Assembly (NCBI RefSeq): GCF_016907695.1
Contig: NZ_JAFBCK010000001.1
Coordinates: forward strand, 248,001-312,000
Length of the DNA: 64,000 nt
Direction: 5' to 3'
Source of the DNA: Actinokineospora baliensis
GTDB taxonomy: Bacteria > Actinomycetota > Actinomycetes > Mycobacteriales > Pseudonocardiaceae
Shown: piece after piece, positions 36,413-44,656 of the stretch
Numbering within the stretch: position 1 is the first letter of the stretch
How the letters are laid out: each line of letters opens with the position of its first letter
Notes under the pieces: model-generated
What the model saw: only the letters and a program-made list of their open reading frames with translations
Databases searched by the model: none
What the model was told of the DNA's origin: nothing
Program-made: the position numbers and the translations under genes

Positions 36413-37378
36413 ATGGACACCCGCGCACGGCCGACCGTCGTGGTCTTGCACGGCGCCGACCGCCCCCCGGGCATGGCCGCGGTCGAGGCGGTCGCGACCG
36501 TCCGCTACACCACCGCGGACCGCCTCGGCGGCGCGCTGGAGGGAGCCGACGTCCTGTTCCTCTGGGACACCCGGTCCACCGCGCTGGCCCGGGTGTGGCC
36601 CGCCGCCGAGGACCTGCGCTGGGTGCACGTGGCGGGGCCCGCCGTGGCGCACCTGCTGTTCCCGGCGCTGCGCGACAGCGCGGTGTCACTGACAAACACG
36701 GCTGGCGTGTTCGACGAGCCGATGGCCGAGTACGTGCTGGGCCTGGTGCTCGCCTTCGCCAAGGACCTGCCCGCCACGCTGCGCGACCAGTCCCGCCGCC
36801 GCTGGCAACACCGGGAGACCGACCGCGTCGCCGGGTCGCGCGCGCTGCTGATCGGCACCGGCCCGATCGCCAGGGCCATCGGCCGCAGCCTCCGGTCGGT
36901 CGGTATGCACCTTTCTTCTATAGGGCCCACCGCTCGATCAGGTGACCCCGACCTGGGCGACATAGTCCCGCTGTCTCAACTGCGAGCGACCGCCCCCGCC
37001 CAGGACTGGCTGATCCTCGCGCTCGCCCTCACCCCCCAGACCACGGGCCTGGTCAACGCCGACCTGCTGCGCAACTGCAAGCCCACCGCCCGCCTGATCA
37101 ACATCAGCCGCGCGGGCCTGGTCGTCACCCCCGACCTCATCAACGCCCTGGACACGGGCCGCCTCTCCGGCACCGCCCTCACCGTCTTCCCCGACGAGCC
37201 CCTCCCCCCGTCCTCCCCCCTCTGGGACATGCCCAACACCCTCATCACCCCCCACCTGTCCGGCGATACCCGCGCCCTCCGCGAAGAACAAGTCCGCCGC
37301 TTCACCGACAACCTCACCAACTACCGATCCGGCCACCCCCTCACCAACCTCGTAGACAAATCCCAAACCCCCCGCTGA
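36413..37378 (+). CDS. D-isomer-specific 2-hydroxyacid dehydrogenase
   Basis: The 321-residue NAD(P)-dependent oxidoreductase has the Rossmann motif ALLIGTGPIARAIGRSL (about residue 143) and the catalytic Arg in LINISRAGLV, Glu in FPDEPLP and His in LITPHLSG. Members reduce 2-keto acids or oxidise D-2-hydroxy acids; the substrate is unknown. The last 140 codons are markedly C-rich and G-poor (CCC, ACC, CTC), unlike the first half. It is followed on the opposite strand by an acyl-CoA dehydrogenase fragment. Confidence 0.9.
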   Translation: MDTRARPTVVVLHGADRPPGMAAVEAVATVRYTTADRLGGALEGADVLFLWDTRSTALARVWPAAEDLRWVHVAGPAVAHLLFPALRDSAVSLTNTAGVFDEPMAEYVLGLVLAFAKDLPATLRDQSRRRWQHRETDRVAGSRALLIGTGPIARAIGRSLRSVGMHLSSIGPTARSGDPDLGDIVPLSQLRATAPAQDWLILALALTPQTTGLVNADLLRNCKPTARLINISRAGLVVTPDLINALDTGRLSGTALTVFPDEPLPPSSPLWDMPNTLITPHLSGDTRALREEQVRRFTDNLTNYRSGHPLTNLVDKSQTPR

Positions 37379-37409
37379 GGCGGTCCAACTCGACGAGATC
37401 GCTGAAGGG

Positions 37410-37572
37410 TCACTTCAGCTCGGCTGACGACTTTCCCAGTAGGCGGCGGGCGACGATCAGCTGTTGGATCTGTTGGGTTCCTTCGAAGATGTCGAGGATC
37501 TTCGAGTCTCGGGCCCACTTCTCCAGCAGGGAGTTCTCGCTGTAGCCCAGGGATCCGGCGAGTTCCACGCAG
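37410..37572 (-). pseudogene. Orphan 3' end of an acyl-CoA dehydrogenase gene (duplicate)
   Basis: The 163 bases match the last 163 bases of the intact gene ending at 39695 with about 11 differences and no gap. It encodes CVELAGSLGYSENSLLEKW through the stop, including the catalytic-Glu motif FEGTQQIQ. Homology ends sharply at the upstream side and no other part of the enzyme is present, so it cannot be functional. Together with the intact copy it brackets the XRE cassette in direct orientation, as if the 3' end had been duplicated when the cassette arrived. Confidence 0.85.
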
Positions 37573-37629
37573 TCGAAGCGATCTGCCGAGCGCATCTCGT
37601 TGCAGCCTGAGCAATCCGCGGCGGATGAG

Positions 37630-38973
37630 TCATTTCACCGCGGTGGATCGCGTGAGCAGGTGGCCCAGGTCGGCCACTTGAGCGTCTGACGGGTGTTTGT
37701 GGGTGGCGCTGCGCAGCGTGCCCAGGCGTTCGGCGAGACGGTTGGAGCGGATGTTCGTTGCCATGTCGACCACCTGGTGGCCGATGCGGGCGCCTGATTC
37801 CGGGTCGCCGCCGGTGAGGTGGGCCGTGGCCAGGTCGGTGAGGAGGAAGGCGAGCCGCTTGGCGCGGAGGGTGTGGGATTGTGCGGTGGCGGTGGTGAGC
37901 GTATCGATGGCGCGGGTGGCGTAGGTGGGTTGTTGTGCGGCGAGAACGGTGTAGATGAGGCCGGTTTCACCGGTGAGCAGTGTCCGGGTGTACGACCGGG
38001 GTTCAGGTAGCGGCTCTTGGGGGTTGGCGAGGGCTTCTTCGGCGCGCACGAGGTTGTCAGTGGCGCGGGTCGGGTGGCCGGATTCGGCGTGGGCTCGGGC
38101 GTGTGAGGCGTAGATGAGAGCCCGGGTTTGGCCGGATTCGGTGTGGTCGGCGGACAGGGTGGCGAGCGTGAAGGCGTTGTTGGCCTCGGCGTAGTCCCGG
38201 GACTGTGTGTAAACGCGACCGATTTGGTTGAGCGCGAGCGCTGAGCGCATGTGGTCGTCGGTGTGGCGGGCGGCGGCTAGGGCTTGGCCGGTGTAGCGGA
38301 GAGCGGCGCCTGGAAGACCAACTCCGTGGGACGCCCAGCCAGCGAGGGCTAGCAGGTCGGAGAGGACGGCGTGGAGCTGGTGGTCGACGGCGTCGGTGTG
38401 GGGGGAGTTGAGCAGGGTTCGGGCCCATCCGAGTTGGGCTATGACGGCGTCTCGGACTGCTCCGCCGCCGAGTTGTTGTTCTTGGGTCCAGAGGACGCGG
38501 GTGAGTTCGCGGAGTTGGTCGACCTCGGTGGTGCCGACGCGCGATGGGGTGGGGGTGGCGACGGCGGGGCTGCTCAACAGTGCCAGGTCGGCGGTGGTGA
38601 GGGTGGCGCCCATGGCGATCTTGGCCAGCAGTCCCATGAACTCTCGACGGTCGGGCACGGTCGGTACCGGCTCTCTGGTGGCGGGTTCTGCGGTGGGGGT
38701 GTGGGCGAGGCCCATGAGGCCGCGGGGGACGCCGAGGCCGTCGGCGATGCGGGCGAGGACGTCGTAGGTCATGACCTGGCGACCGCGGGCGATGGCGGAG
38801 ACCTCGGGTTGGGCTTGGCCGGTGAGGTGCGCGATGCGGCGTTGGGAGATGCCGTGCCGCTTGAGGGTGCGGTAGACGGTGACGATGTCGCGCTCGGCGA
38901 GAGCTGCCCGCATGACGGGGTGGTCCCAGATCGCCGGGTCGGGTCTGTCGTTGGGATTGCCCCAGGTGCTCAT
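37630..38973 (-). CDS. XRE-family regulator with C-terminal TPR-like domain
   Basis: The ATG chosen (STWGNPNDRPDPAIWDHPVMR) is preceded by GGGAGCAGG and gives 447 residues. The helix-turn-helix is at about 24-66 (LKRHGISQRRIAHLTGQAQPEVSAIARG). A hydrophobic linker with LAKIAMGATLTTADLALLSSP follows, then about 250 residues of helix pairs (AGWASHGVGLPGAALRYTGQAL; ALALNQIGRVYTQSRDYAEANNAF) typical of TPR sensor domains. It lies alone on its strand inside the duplicated-end cassette and is divergent from the 138-residue protein, which it may regulate. Confidence 0.85.
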   Translation of the reverse strand: MSTWGNPNDRPDPAIWDHPVMRAALAERDIVTVYRTLKRHGISQRRIAHLTGQAQPEVSAIARGRQVMTYDVLARIADGLGVPRGLMGLAHTPTAEPATREPVPTVPDRREFMGLLAKIAMGATLTTADLALLSSPAVATPTPSRVGTTEVDQLRELTRVLWTQEQQLGGGAVRDAVIAQLGWARTLLNSPHTDAVDHQLHAVLSDLLALAGWASHGVGLPGAALRYTGQALAAARHTDDHMRSALALNQIGRVYTQSRDYAEANNAFTLATLSADHTESGQTRALIYASHARAHAESGHPTRATDNLVRAEEALANPQEPLPEPRSYTRTLLTGETGLIYTVLAAQQPTYATRAIDTLTTATAQSHTLRAKRLAFLLTDLATAHLTGGDPESGARIGHQVVDMATNIRSNRLAERLGTLRSATHKHPSDAQVADLGHLLTRSTAVK

Positions 38974-39235
38974 GCCTGCTCCCGCATCAGCGCTGGTCAC
39001 GCCGTTGGTAGCGGACCCGGTACCCACCGTAACAACGGCCGGAGCGCCCGTCACGCCACAACCGCGCCGATAAGTCCGCCCTATATGCCCGCCGTATCAC
39101 CCGGCGACGACTTCACGCCCGCATCCCCGTCAGTTGTCAGCACCAGTGCGTCGCATGGACCAGGCGCGGAGCTCGCCTCGGCACGCGGCCGGTCTCCACC
39201 CTTGGCTGCCCAGCCGTCAACCGTTTGGAGCGCAC
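38974..39235. other. Divergent promoter region inside the cassette
   Basis: The region between the divergent XRE and small-protein genes holds no gene. Around 39069-39103 three related short blocks occur in a row (CGCCGATAAG, CGCCCTATAT, CGCCGTATCA), which could be a binding array for the XRE protein or chance. No promoter could be fixed. Confidence 0.35.
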
Positions 39236-39652
39236 GTGAGCAACACCCAGGCAGTCCTGTCCCTGCGGAACGTGGACACACCCACCCCGCTGTGGGACGA
39301 ACTGACCCGCCTGAACCACGCCGTCCGCCACCACCTGCACTGGCACACCGAGCTGACCGTCAGCAGCGTCGCCCTGTTCAGCACCAATTGCCCGTCCAGC
39401 CGCGTGGAGATCCACGTCCCCGGCGACCGGGCTGAGGCGTGCGCTCGCGTCCTCGCCTGGCGCGAAAGCCTGCTCGACACCACGGTGCACCTTGAGGTCG
39501 GCCAAGAACCCAAGGTCAGCGTCTATGGCCGCTTCTTCGACGGAACCGCTGTGGCCGTCACCGCGCCGCTATCGGCGGAAGACGTGGACGACCTCGACAC
39601 CCACCAACTCGGCGACACGGTCTTCGCCTGGCTCCAGACCCACGCCGCGTAG
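39236..39652 (+). CDS. Small conserved protein of the XRE cassette, function unknown
   Basis: The GTG with GGAG six bases upstream gives 138 residues starting SNTQAVLSLRNVDTPTPLWDEL. The product is an acidic alpha/beta protein with SSRVEIHVPGDRAEACARVLAWRESL and DTTVHLEVGQEPKVSVYGRFFDGTAVAVTA. It has no signal peptide or membrane segment and no family is recognised. It is divergent from the XRE/TPR regulator and both lie within the duplicated 3' ends, so they probably moved together. Confidence 0.6.
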   Translation: MSNTQAVLSLRNVDTPTPLWDELTRLNHAVRHHLHWHTELTVSSVALFSTNCPSSRVEIHVPGDRAEACARVLAWRESLLDTTVHLEVGQEPKVSVYGRFFDGTAVAVTAPLSAEDVDDLDTHQLGDTVFAWLQTHAA

Positions 39653-39655
39653 CAA

Positions 39656-39691
39656 GGCTGGTCCCACGTCAGGTGTGGCGTGGGACCAGCC
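39656..39691. terminator. Bidirectional hairpin terminator
   Basis: Perfect 13-bp arms, GGCTGGTCCCACG and its complement, flank a 10-base loop between the convergent small-protein and acyl-CoA dehydrogenase genes. Confidence 0.85.
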
Positions 39692-39694
39692 GAC

Positions 39695-40897
39695 TCACTT
39701 CAGCTCGGCGGAGGACTTGCCGAGGAGGCGGCGAGCAACGATCAGCTGCTGGATCTGTTGGGTGCCTTCGAAGATGTCGAGGATCTTTGAGTCTCGGGCC
39801 CACTTCTCCAGCAGGGAGTTCTCGCTGTAGCCGAGGGATCCGGCGAGTTCCACGCAGCGGAGGGTGATGTCCGAGGCGCTGCGGCCCGCTTTGGCTTTGG
39901 CCATGCTGGCTTGCAGGGAGTTGGGCTTGCGGTTGTCGGCCATCCAGGCGGCTTCCAGGGACAGCAGGTACGCGGCCTCCCAGTCGGCTTCCAGTTGTAG
40001 GTAGGTGGCGGCCGCGGCGGGTTGGGTGAGGGGTGGGCGGTCGTAGTCGATCTCCACGCCTGCGGTGGACAGGATGCGGCGGGTTTCCTCCAGGGCGGCT
40101 CGGGCTACGCCGACGGCCATGGCGGCTACCAGGGGGCGGGTGTTGTCGAAGGTCTGCATGACGCCCGCGAAGCCCTGGGTGGGGTTGATCTCGGGGCTGC
40201 CGAGCAGGTTGTCGCGGTGGACGCGGACGTTGTCGAGGCGGAAGTGGGCGGTGTCGGAGGCCCGGATGCCGAGCTTGTGCTCCAGGCGCACCAGGTCGAA
40301 CCCGGGGGTGCCGCGGTCGACGACGAAGGACTTGATGGCGGCCTTGCCCAGGGAGCGGTCGAGGGTGGCCCAGACGACCACGCAGTCGGCGCGTTCGCCC
40401 GCGGTGACGAAGATCTTCTCGCCGTTGAGCACGTAGTGGTCGCCGTCGAGGACCGCCGTGGTGCGGATGGCACCGGAGTCGGACCCCGTGTCCGGCTCGG
40501 TGATCGCCATCGCGGCCCACTTGCCCTGGTAGCGCGCCAGCTGCTCGTCGTTGGCCACCGAGGCGATGGCCGCGTTGCCCAGCCCCTGGCGCGGCATCGA
40601 TAGCAGCAGACCGACATCGCCCCAACACATCTCGATGGTGCCGAGCAGCAGCCGCAGGTTCGCCCCGTTCTGGTTGCCCGCGGCGGCGGCCCCACCCCGG
40701 CGCACCCCGCCCGCGCCCGCACCCCCGCCGGAGGCCGACAGGCCGTCCAGCAGAGCTGCGAGCATGTCGAGCTCCCTGGGGTAGGTGTGTTCCGCTTGGT
40801 CGTACTTGCGCGAGTGCGGCCGGAAGAACTCCGCCGCCGCCTGGTGCGCCTGGTCGACGAGCTGGGCGAACTTCGCCGGGACCTCAAGGTTGATCAT
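39695..40897 (-). CDS. Acyl-CoA dehydrogenase, catalytic subunit type (FadE23-like)
   Basis: The 400-residue flavoprotein has the acyl-CoA dehydrogenase signatures AITEPDTGSDSGAIRT and YVLNGEKIFVTAG, and keeps the catalytic base in ILDIFEGTQQIQ near the C-terminus. A Gly/Ala-rich insertion (SGGGAGAGGVRRGGAAAAG, about residues 56-74) is unusual. Start (MINLEVPAKFAQLVDQAHQAA), size and gene order recall mycobacterial FadE23 next to FadE24. It follows its partner gene by 12 bp. Bacterial pairs like this form alpha2beta2 enzymes acting on fatty or steroid acyl-CoA; the substrate here is unknown. Its 3' end is duplicated at 37.4 kb. Confidence 0.9.
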   Translation of the reverse strand: MINLEVPAKFAQLVDQAHQAAAEFFRPHSRKYDQAEHTYPRELDMLAALLDGLSASGGGAGAGGVRRGGAAAAGNQNGANLRLLLGTIEMCWGDVGLLLSMPRQGLGNAAIASVANDEQLARYQGKWAAMAITEPDTGSDSGAIRTTAVLDGDHYVLNGEKIFVTAGERADCVVVWATLDRSLGKAAIKSFVVDRGTPGFDLVRLEHKLGIRASDTAHFRLDNVRVHRDNLLGSPEINPTQGFAGVMQTFDNTRPLVAAMAVGVARAALEETRRILSTAGVEIDYDRPPLTQPAAAATYLQLEADWEAAYLLSLEAAWMADNRKPNSLQASMAKAKAGRSASDITLRCVELAGSLGYSENSLLEKWARDSKILDIFEGTQQIQQLIVARRLLGKSSAELK

Positions 40898-40909
40898 TGT
40901 GCTCCTCCC

Positions 40910-42223
40910 TCAGACGAGGACGATTCCCTCGACCAGGCCGACCGCGCGCAGGTCGCGGTACCAGCGCTCCACCGGGTGTTCCTTGACGAAACCGTGCCCG
41001 CCCAACAACTGCACGCCGTCGTTGCCGATCCGCATGCCCTTCTCGGCGCACAGCCGACGCGCCAACGCCGCCTCCCGCGCGTACGGCTTGCCCTGCTCGG
41101 CGCGCGCGGCGGCCCGGTAGGTCAACAGCCGCATGCCTTCCAGCTCGATCCCGATGTCGGCCACCGTGAACGCGACCCCTTGCCGGTGGCTGATCGGCTC
41201 ACCGAACGCGACCCGGTCGTTGACGTACGGGATGACGTAGTCCAACACGGCCTGCGCGGTGCCCACAGCCAAGGCGCACCAACCGATCCGCGCCAACCGC
41301 ACGCACTCGGCATAGGTGCCGCCCAGCAGTGCCTCCGCGGGGACCTTGACCTGGTCGAGGTGCACCTTTCCCAGTCCAGCCGCGCGAAGCCCCATCGCCG
41401 GTTCGGACTCCACGGTCAAGCCCGCCGACCCAGACTCCACAATGAACAGTGCGGGACCACGACCGTCCACATCGGCCGCGACAATGAACAGCTCGGCCTG
41501 CGCCGCCCGGGGCACTATCGCCTTCACGCCGTCGAGCACGAAGCCGGTGGCGGTTCGATACGCCTTGGTGCGCAAGGAGAACGGGTCGAAGAGCGGGTGC
41601 GGCTCCTGGATCGCCAGGGCGGCCGCCGGGACGTTGGAACCGACGAACGAAGGGAGGTAGGTGGCCTGCTGCTGCTCGTCACCCCACAACACCAGCGCGG
41701 TGCTGACCGCCGATGGTGCGAGGCACGCCACCGCCAACCCCATGTCACCGTGCGCCATCGCCTCCGCCACGAGCACATTCGTCACAGCCGAGCGCTCATC
41801 ACCCACACCGCCGAGCGACTCGGGGATCCCCACCAGCCCGACCCCCATGTCGGCGACCGTCGCCAGGACATCCTCCGGAGCCGCGCACCGGGTATCCGCC
41901 TCGGCCGCCGCCGGACGCAACCGCTCAGCCGCGAACTCGGCCACGGTGTCGCGGATCATGGCCTGCTCGTCGGTGGGAGTCAGGTCGAACAGGCCGGGGT
42001 CGGACGCGGGCTTGGGCCGCTGCGGACTCGCGTTCCGAGCGACCGAGAAGCCCCGGCTCGCGGCGCCAGCAGCCGTGAATCCCGCCTTGGTCGCCTGGTA
42101 GACGGCCTGTTCGACGGGTTTGCGCAGCTTGAGCCGGTCGAGCGCGGCCGCGCTGGCCAGCCGGTTCAACACCCGCAACGCCACCCCCATGGCATTGCGC
42201 CGATGCCCGTTCCCGCCCGCCAT
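40910..42223 (-). CDS. Acyl-CoA dehydrogenase-like partner subunit (FadE24-like)
   Basis: The 437-residue protein has a basic N-terminal extension of about 85 residues and then the family fold (LTPTDEQAMIRDTVAEFAAERL; ALAIQEPHPLFDP; FGEPISHRQGVAFTVADIGIELEGMRLL). The substrate-binding motif with Glu is lost: it ends AVGLVEGIVLV instead of an EGTxxIQ segment, and the TEPGGGSD motif is replaced by IQEPHPLFD. It is therefore probably the non-catalytic half of a heteromeric dehydrogenase with the gene 12 bp downstream. A 14-bp palindrome lies 33 bp upstream of the start. Confidence 0.85.
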   Translation of the reverse strand: MAGGNGHRRNAMGVALRVLNRLASAAALDRLKLRKPVEQAVYQATKAGFTAAGAASRGFSVARNASPQRPKPASDPGLFDLTPTDEQAMIRDTVAEFAAERLRPAAAEADTRCAAPEDVLATVADMGVGLVGIPESLGGVGDERSAVTNVLVAEAMAHGDMGLAVACLAPSAVSTALVLWGDEQQQATYLPSFVGSNVPAAALAIQEPHPLFDPFSLRTKAYRTATGFVLDGVKAIVPRAAQAELFIVAADVDGRGPALFIVESGSAGLTVESEPAMGLRAAGLGKVHLDQVKVPAEALLGGTYAECVRLARIGWCALAVGTAQAVLDYVIPYVNDRVAFGEPISHRQGVAFTVADIGIELEGMRLLTYRAAARAEQGKPYAREAALARRLCAEKGMRIGNDGVQLLGGHGFVKEHPVERWYRDLRAVGLVEGIVLV

Positions 42224-42256
42224 GGCACTCCTCCCGAACCCGTCCGACGTCCCTAT

Positions 42257-42270
42257 CTACTCTAGAGTAG
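42257..42270. promoter_or_regulatory. Perfect palindrome upstream of the acyl-CoA dehydrogenase pair
   Basis: CTACTCTAGAGTAG is a perfect 14-bp palindrome 33 bp before the start of the pair and A/T-rich for this genome. It fits an operator of a TetR-type lipid regulator. No adjacent regulator gene explains it. Confidence 0.55.
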
Positions 42271-42365
42271 GTAAGGCGGGGCGGTGCGTCCAGAGGTAGT
42301 TGCGCACGCCTCAGCGGCGGGACAGCCCCACCCAGCGACCAACGAACACCGAGAGGCCCGCCCCC

Positions 42366-42758
42366 TCAAGGCCAGGTTCGCCGAATGCTGTCCTCGCGAA
42401 CCGCGTACGCCGCCGGCCCTCCGCGATCCACCGCACGGATCATGGCCGCACGCGAACGGTGGAAACGGTCAACCATGGCGGAAACAACCAGGCGTTGATT
42501 GTCCAGGTAGAACAGCACCGCGCCGAATCTTTCAATAGGTGCGCGTTCGACCTCACGCCCCCTGATGCGCCCGTCTTTGCACAGCGGTGACCAGCCGCGA
42601 TCCAGACCATAGGCCAGCCAGTCCTCATCCGGCACGTCCTGGGCGTCATTGGGGAAGTGGTCGGTCGCACGGTGAACCACCCAGCCGAGTTCTTGGAGCC
42701 CTTCGGCTACGCGGCGCCCCAGGCCGCGATCGAGGAAGAACTCAGGCTGCGCCGTCAT
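42366..42758 (-). CDS. VapC45-like toxin (PIN-like domain)
   Basis: The 130-residue protein matches the layout of Mycobacterium tuberculosis VapC45 (Rv2019): FFLDRGLGRRVAEGLQELGW at the N-terminus with a conserved Asp, VPDEDWLAYGLDRGW with acidic residues in the middle and FGAVLFYLDNQRLVVSAMVDRF in the second half. These Asp/Glu residues would bind the Mg2+ of a PIN ribonuclease. The start overlaps the antitoxin stop by 17 bp, so translation is coupled. The identification rests on pattern memory, not on a search. Confidence 0.75.
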   Translation of the reverse strand: MTAQPEFFLDRGLGRRVAEGLQELGWVVHRATDHFPNDAQDVPDEDWLAYGLDRGWSPLCKDGRIRGREVERAPIERFGAVLFYLDNQRLVVSAMVDRFHRSRAAMIRAVDRGGPAAYAVREDSIRRTWP

Positions 42759-43395
42759 ATACTCGGCAGATCGCTTCGACTTGTTCGGTGGTCAGGCCGT
42801 ACTCGTAGGCGACATCGGTGAACGACTCGCCGGCGCGCCAGAGGTCGACGACGGTCTTCACCGGGACCTTCGCGGATCGGACGATCGGGGCTCCCCAGCC
42901 GAACCTCGGGTCCAGGACTACCGGGGCGACGTCGGGGTACTGGCGCAGGCGCAGGCTGCTGGCGAACCCGTCCTCGACGTCCCATTCGATGTAGCGCAGG
43001 TAGCCCTCGATGACGTCGCGGAACGGGCGTTGGTTGTCACCGGCCCTCGCCAGGTCGTCGTCCGCGTAGTGCACGAACACGTCGACGCCGTCGGTGGTGA
43101 TCTTGTGGGTGGCCAGCGCGTACGGCGAGTCGATCACCCGCCGCACCTCGGCGGCGGCGTCCTTGATCTTGGGCATGCTCAGGCCCAGGCTCCGCAGGGA
43201 GCGCAGCACGTAGGCCTCGACCACGGCCACGAAGGGGACCGATGGCCGCCCGCGCTTCTCCGGGGCGACGTGGTGCACCAGCGGAGCGCCGTTGGCCTTC
43301 TCGCTGAGCCAGTGGTAGACGGTCGTGGGCGGGATGACCAGGTGACGGGCCACTTCCCTGGGGGTGAGCATCGGGTCGCGGAACTTGTCGACCAT
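42742..43395 (-). CDS. VapB45-like antitoxin with DUF433 domain
   Basis: The protein has an N-terminal MerR-like or winged helix-turn-helix (MLTPREVARHLVIPPTTVYHWLSE) and a C-terminal DUF433 domain (VRSAKVPVKTVVDLWRAGESFTDVAYEYGLTTEQVEAICRVY). Size, order and domain match M. tuberculosis VapB45 (Rv2018, about 239 residues). It is expected to bind and neutralise the PIN-like protein and repress its own operon. A start 13 codons upstream (GTG, 230 residues) is possible. Confidence 0.75.
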   Translation of the reverse strand: MVDKFRDPMLTPREVARHLVIPPTTVYHWLSEKANGAPLVHHVAPEKRGRPSVPFVAVVEAYVLRSLRSLGLSMPKIKDAAAEVRRVIDSPYALATHKITTDGVDVFVHYADDDLARAGDNQRPFRDVIEGYLRYIEWDVEDGFASSLRLRQYPDVAPVVLDPRFGWGAPIVRSAKVPVKTVVDLWRAGESFTDVAYEYGLTTEQVEAICRVYDGAA

Positions 43396-43500
43396 GGACC
43401 GCCGCACCCCCGTTCGCCTCTCGAAGCCGACCACGCGCCAGCATAGCCGCAGCCGGGGGTGGCTTCAGCCTTACCGACTGCGGCGCGCCGACGGCGGGGA

Positions 43501-44655
43501 CTAGACGAGGCCCAGTTCGCGGGCGATGAGCATGCGTTGGACTTCGCTGGTGCCTTCGCCGATTTCGAGGATCTTGGCGTCGCGGTAGAAGCGGCCTACG
43601 GGGAAGTCGTTCATGAAGCCGTAGCCGCCGTGGATTTGGGTGGCTTCTCGGGAGTTGTCCATGGCGGCGTTGGAGGCGACGAGCTTCGCGATGGCGGCTT
43701 CGCGCTTGAAGGGCTGGCCGCGCAGCATTTTGGCGGCCGCGGCGTAGTAGGCGAGGCGGGCGGTGTGGACGCGGGTCTCCATGTCGGCGATCTTGAACTG
43801 GATGGCCTGGTACTCGCCGATCTTGCGGCCGAAGGCCTCGCGCTCGCGGACGTACTTGAGCGACTCGTCGACGCAGCCCTGGGCGAGACCGACCGACAGC
43901 GCGGCGATCGCGACCCGACCCTCGTCCAAAGTGGACAGGAACTGGGCGTACCCGCGGCCGCGCTCGCCGAGGGTGTTGACCGCGGGCACCCGCGCGTCCG
44001 AGAACGCCAGTTCGTGGGTGTCCGAGGCGTTCCAGCCGACCTTGGAGTACTTCTTGGCCACCGTGAAGCCCGGCGTGCCCGACGGCACGATGATCGCCGA
44101 GATCTCCTTGCGGCCGTTGTCGCGCACCCCGGTCACCGCGGTGACGGTGACGTGCGAGGTGATGTCGGTGCCGGAGTTGGTGATGAACGCCTTGGAGCCG
44201 TTGATCACCCACTCGTCGCCGTCGAGGCGGGCGGTGGTGCGGGTGGCGCCCGCGTCGGAGCCGCCGCCCGGCTCGGTCAGGCCGAACGCGCCCAAGCGCT
44301 CACCGGCGGCCAGCGCGGGCAGCCAGCGCTGCTTCTGCTCGTCGCTGCCGAAGCGGTACAGCGGCATGGCGCCGAGGGAGACCCCGGCTTCCAGGGTGAT
44401 CGCGACCGACGAGTCGACCCTCGCCAGTTCTTCCAGCGCCAGGCACAGCGCGAAGTAGTCGCCGCCCATGCCGCCGTACTCCTCGCCGATGGGCAGGCCG
44501 AACAGGCCCATCGCGCCCATCTTGGCGACGATCTCGTACGGGAACTCCTCGCGCTCGTAGAAGTCGCCGATAACCGGGGCGACCTCCTCGCGGGCGAACT
44601 CCTGCACGGTCTTGCGCAGCGCCTCGTGCTCCTCGGGAAGGGTCAGGTCGATCAC
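43501..44655 (-). CDS. Acyl-CoA dehydrogenase of the leucine-catabolism operon (FadE19/AcdA type)
   Basis: The 384-residue flavoenzyme carries LTEPGGGSDAGATRTTA and the C-terminal catalytic Glu motif EIGEGTSEVQRMLIAREL. It is the last gene of the operon with MccB and MccA and starts one base after the MccA stop, an arrangement found with isovaleryl- or 2-methylbutyryl-CoA dehydrogenases. The Glu is at the MCAD-type position rather than the isovaleryl-CoA dehydrogenase position, so a broader branched short-chain substrate is possible. It oxidises acyl-CoA to enoyl-CoA with ETF as electron acceptor. Confidence 0.9.
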   Translation of the reverse strand: MIDLTLPEEHEALRKTVQEFAREEVAPVIGDFYEREEFPYEIVAKMGAMGLFGLPIGEEYGGMGGDYFALCLALEELARVDSSVAITLEAGVSLGAMPLYRFGSDEQKQRWLPALAAGERLGAFGLTEPGGGSDAGATRTTARLDGDEWVINGSKAFITNSGTDITSHVTVTAVTGVRDNGRKEISAIIVPSGTPGFTVAKKYSKVGWNASDTHELAFSDARVPAVNTLGERGRGYAQFLSTLDEGRVAIAALSVGLAQGCVDESLKYVREREAFGRKIGEYQAIQFKIADMETRVHTARLAYYAAAAKMLRGQPFKREAAIAKLVASNAAMDNSREATQIHGGYGFMNDFPVGRFYRDAKILEIGEGTSEVQRMLIARELGLV

Positions 44656-44656
44656 G

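Noticed and set aside
37410..39857. IS element between the duplicated 3' ends
   Set aside because: There is no transposase or terminal inverted repeat; the flanking copies are 163-bp gene fragments in direct orientation.
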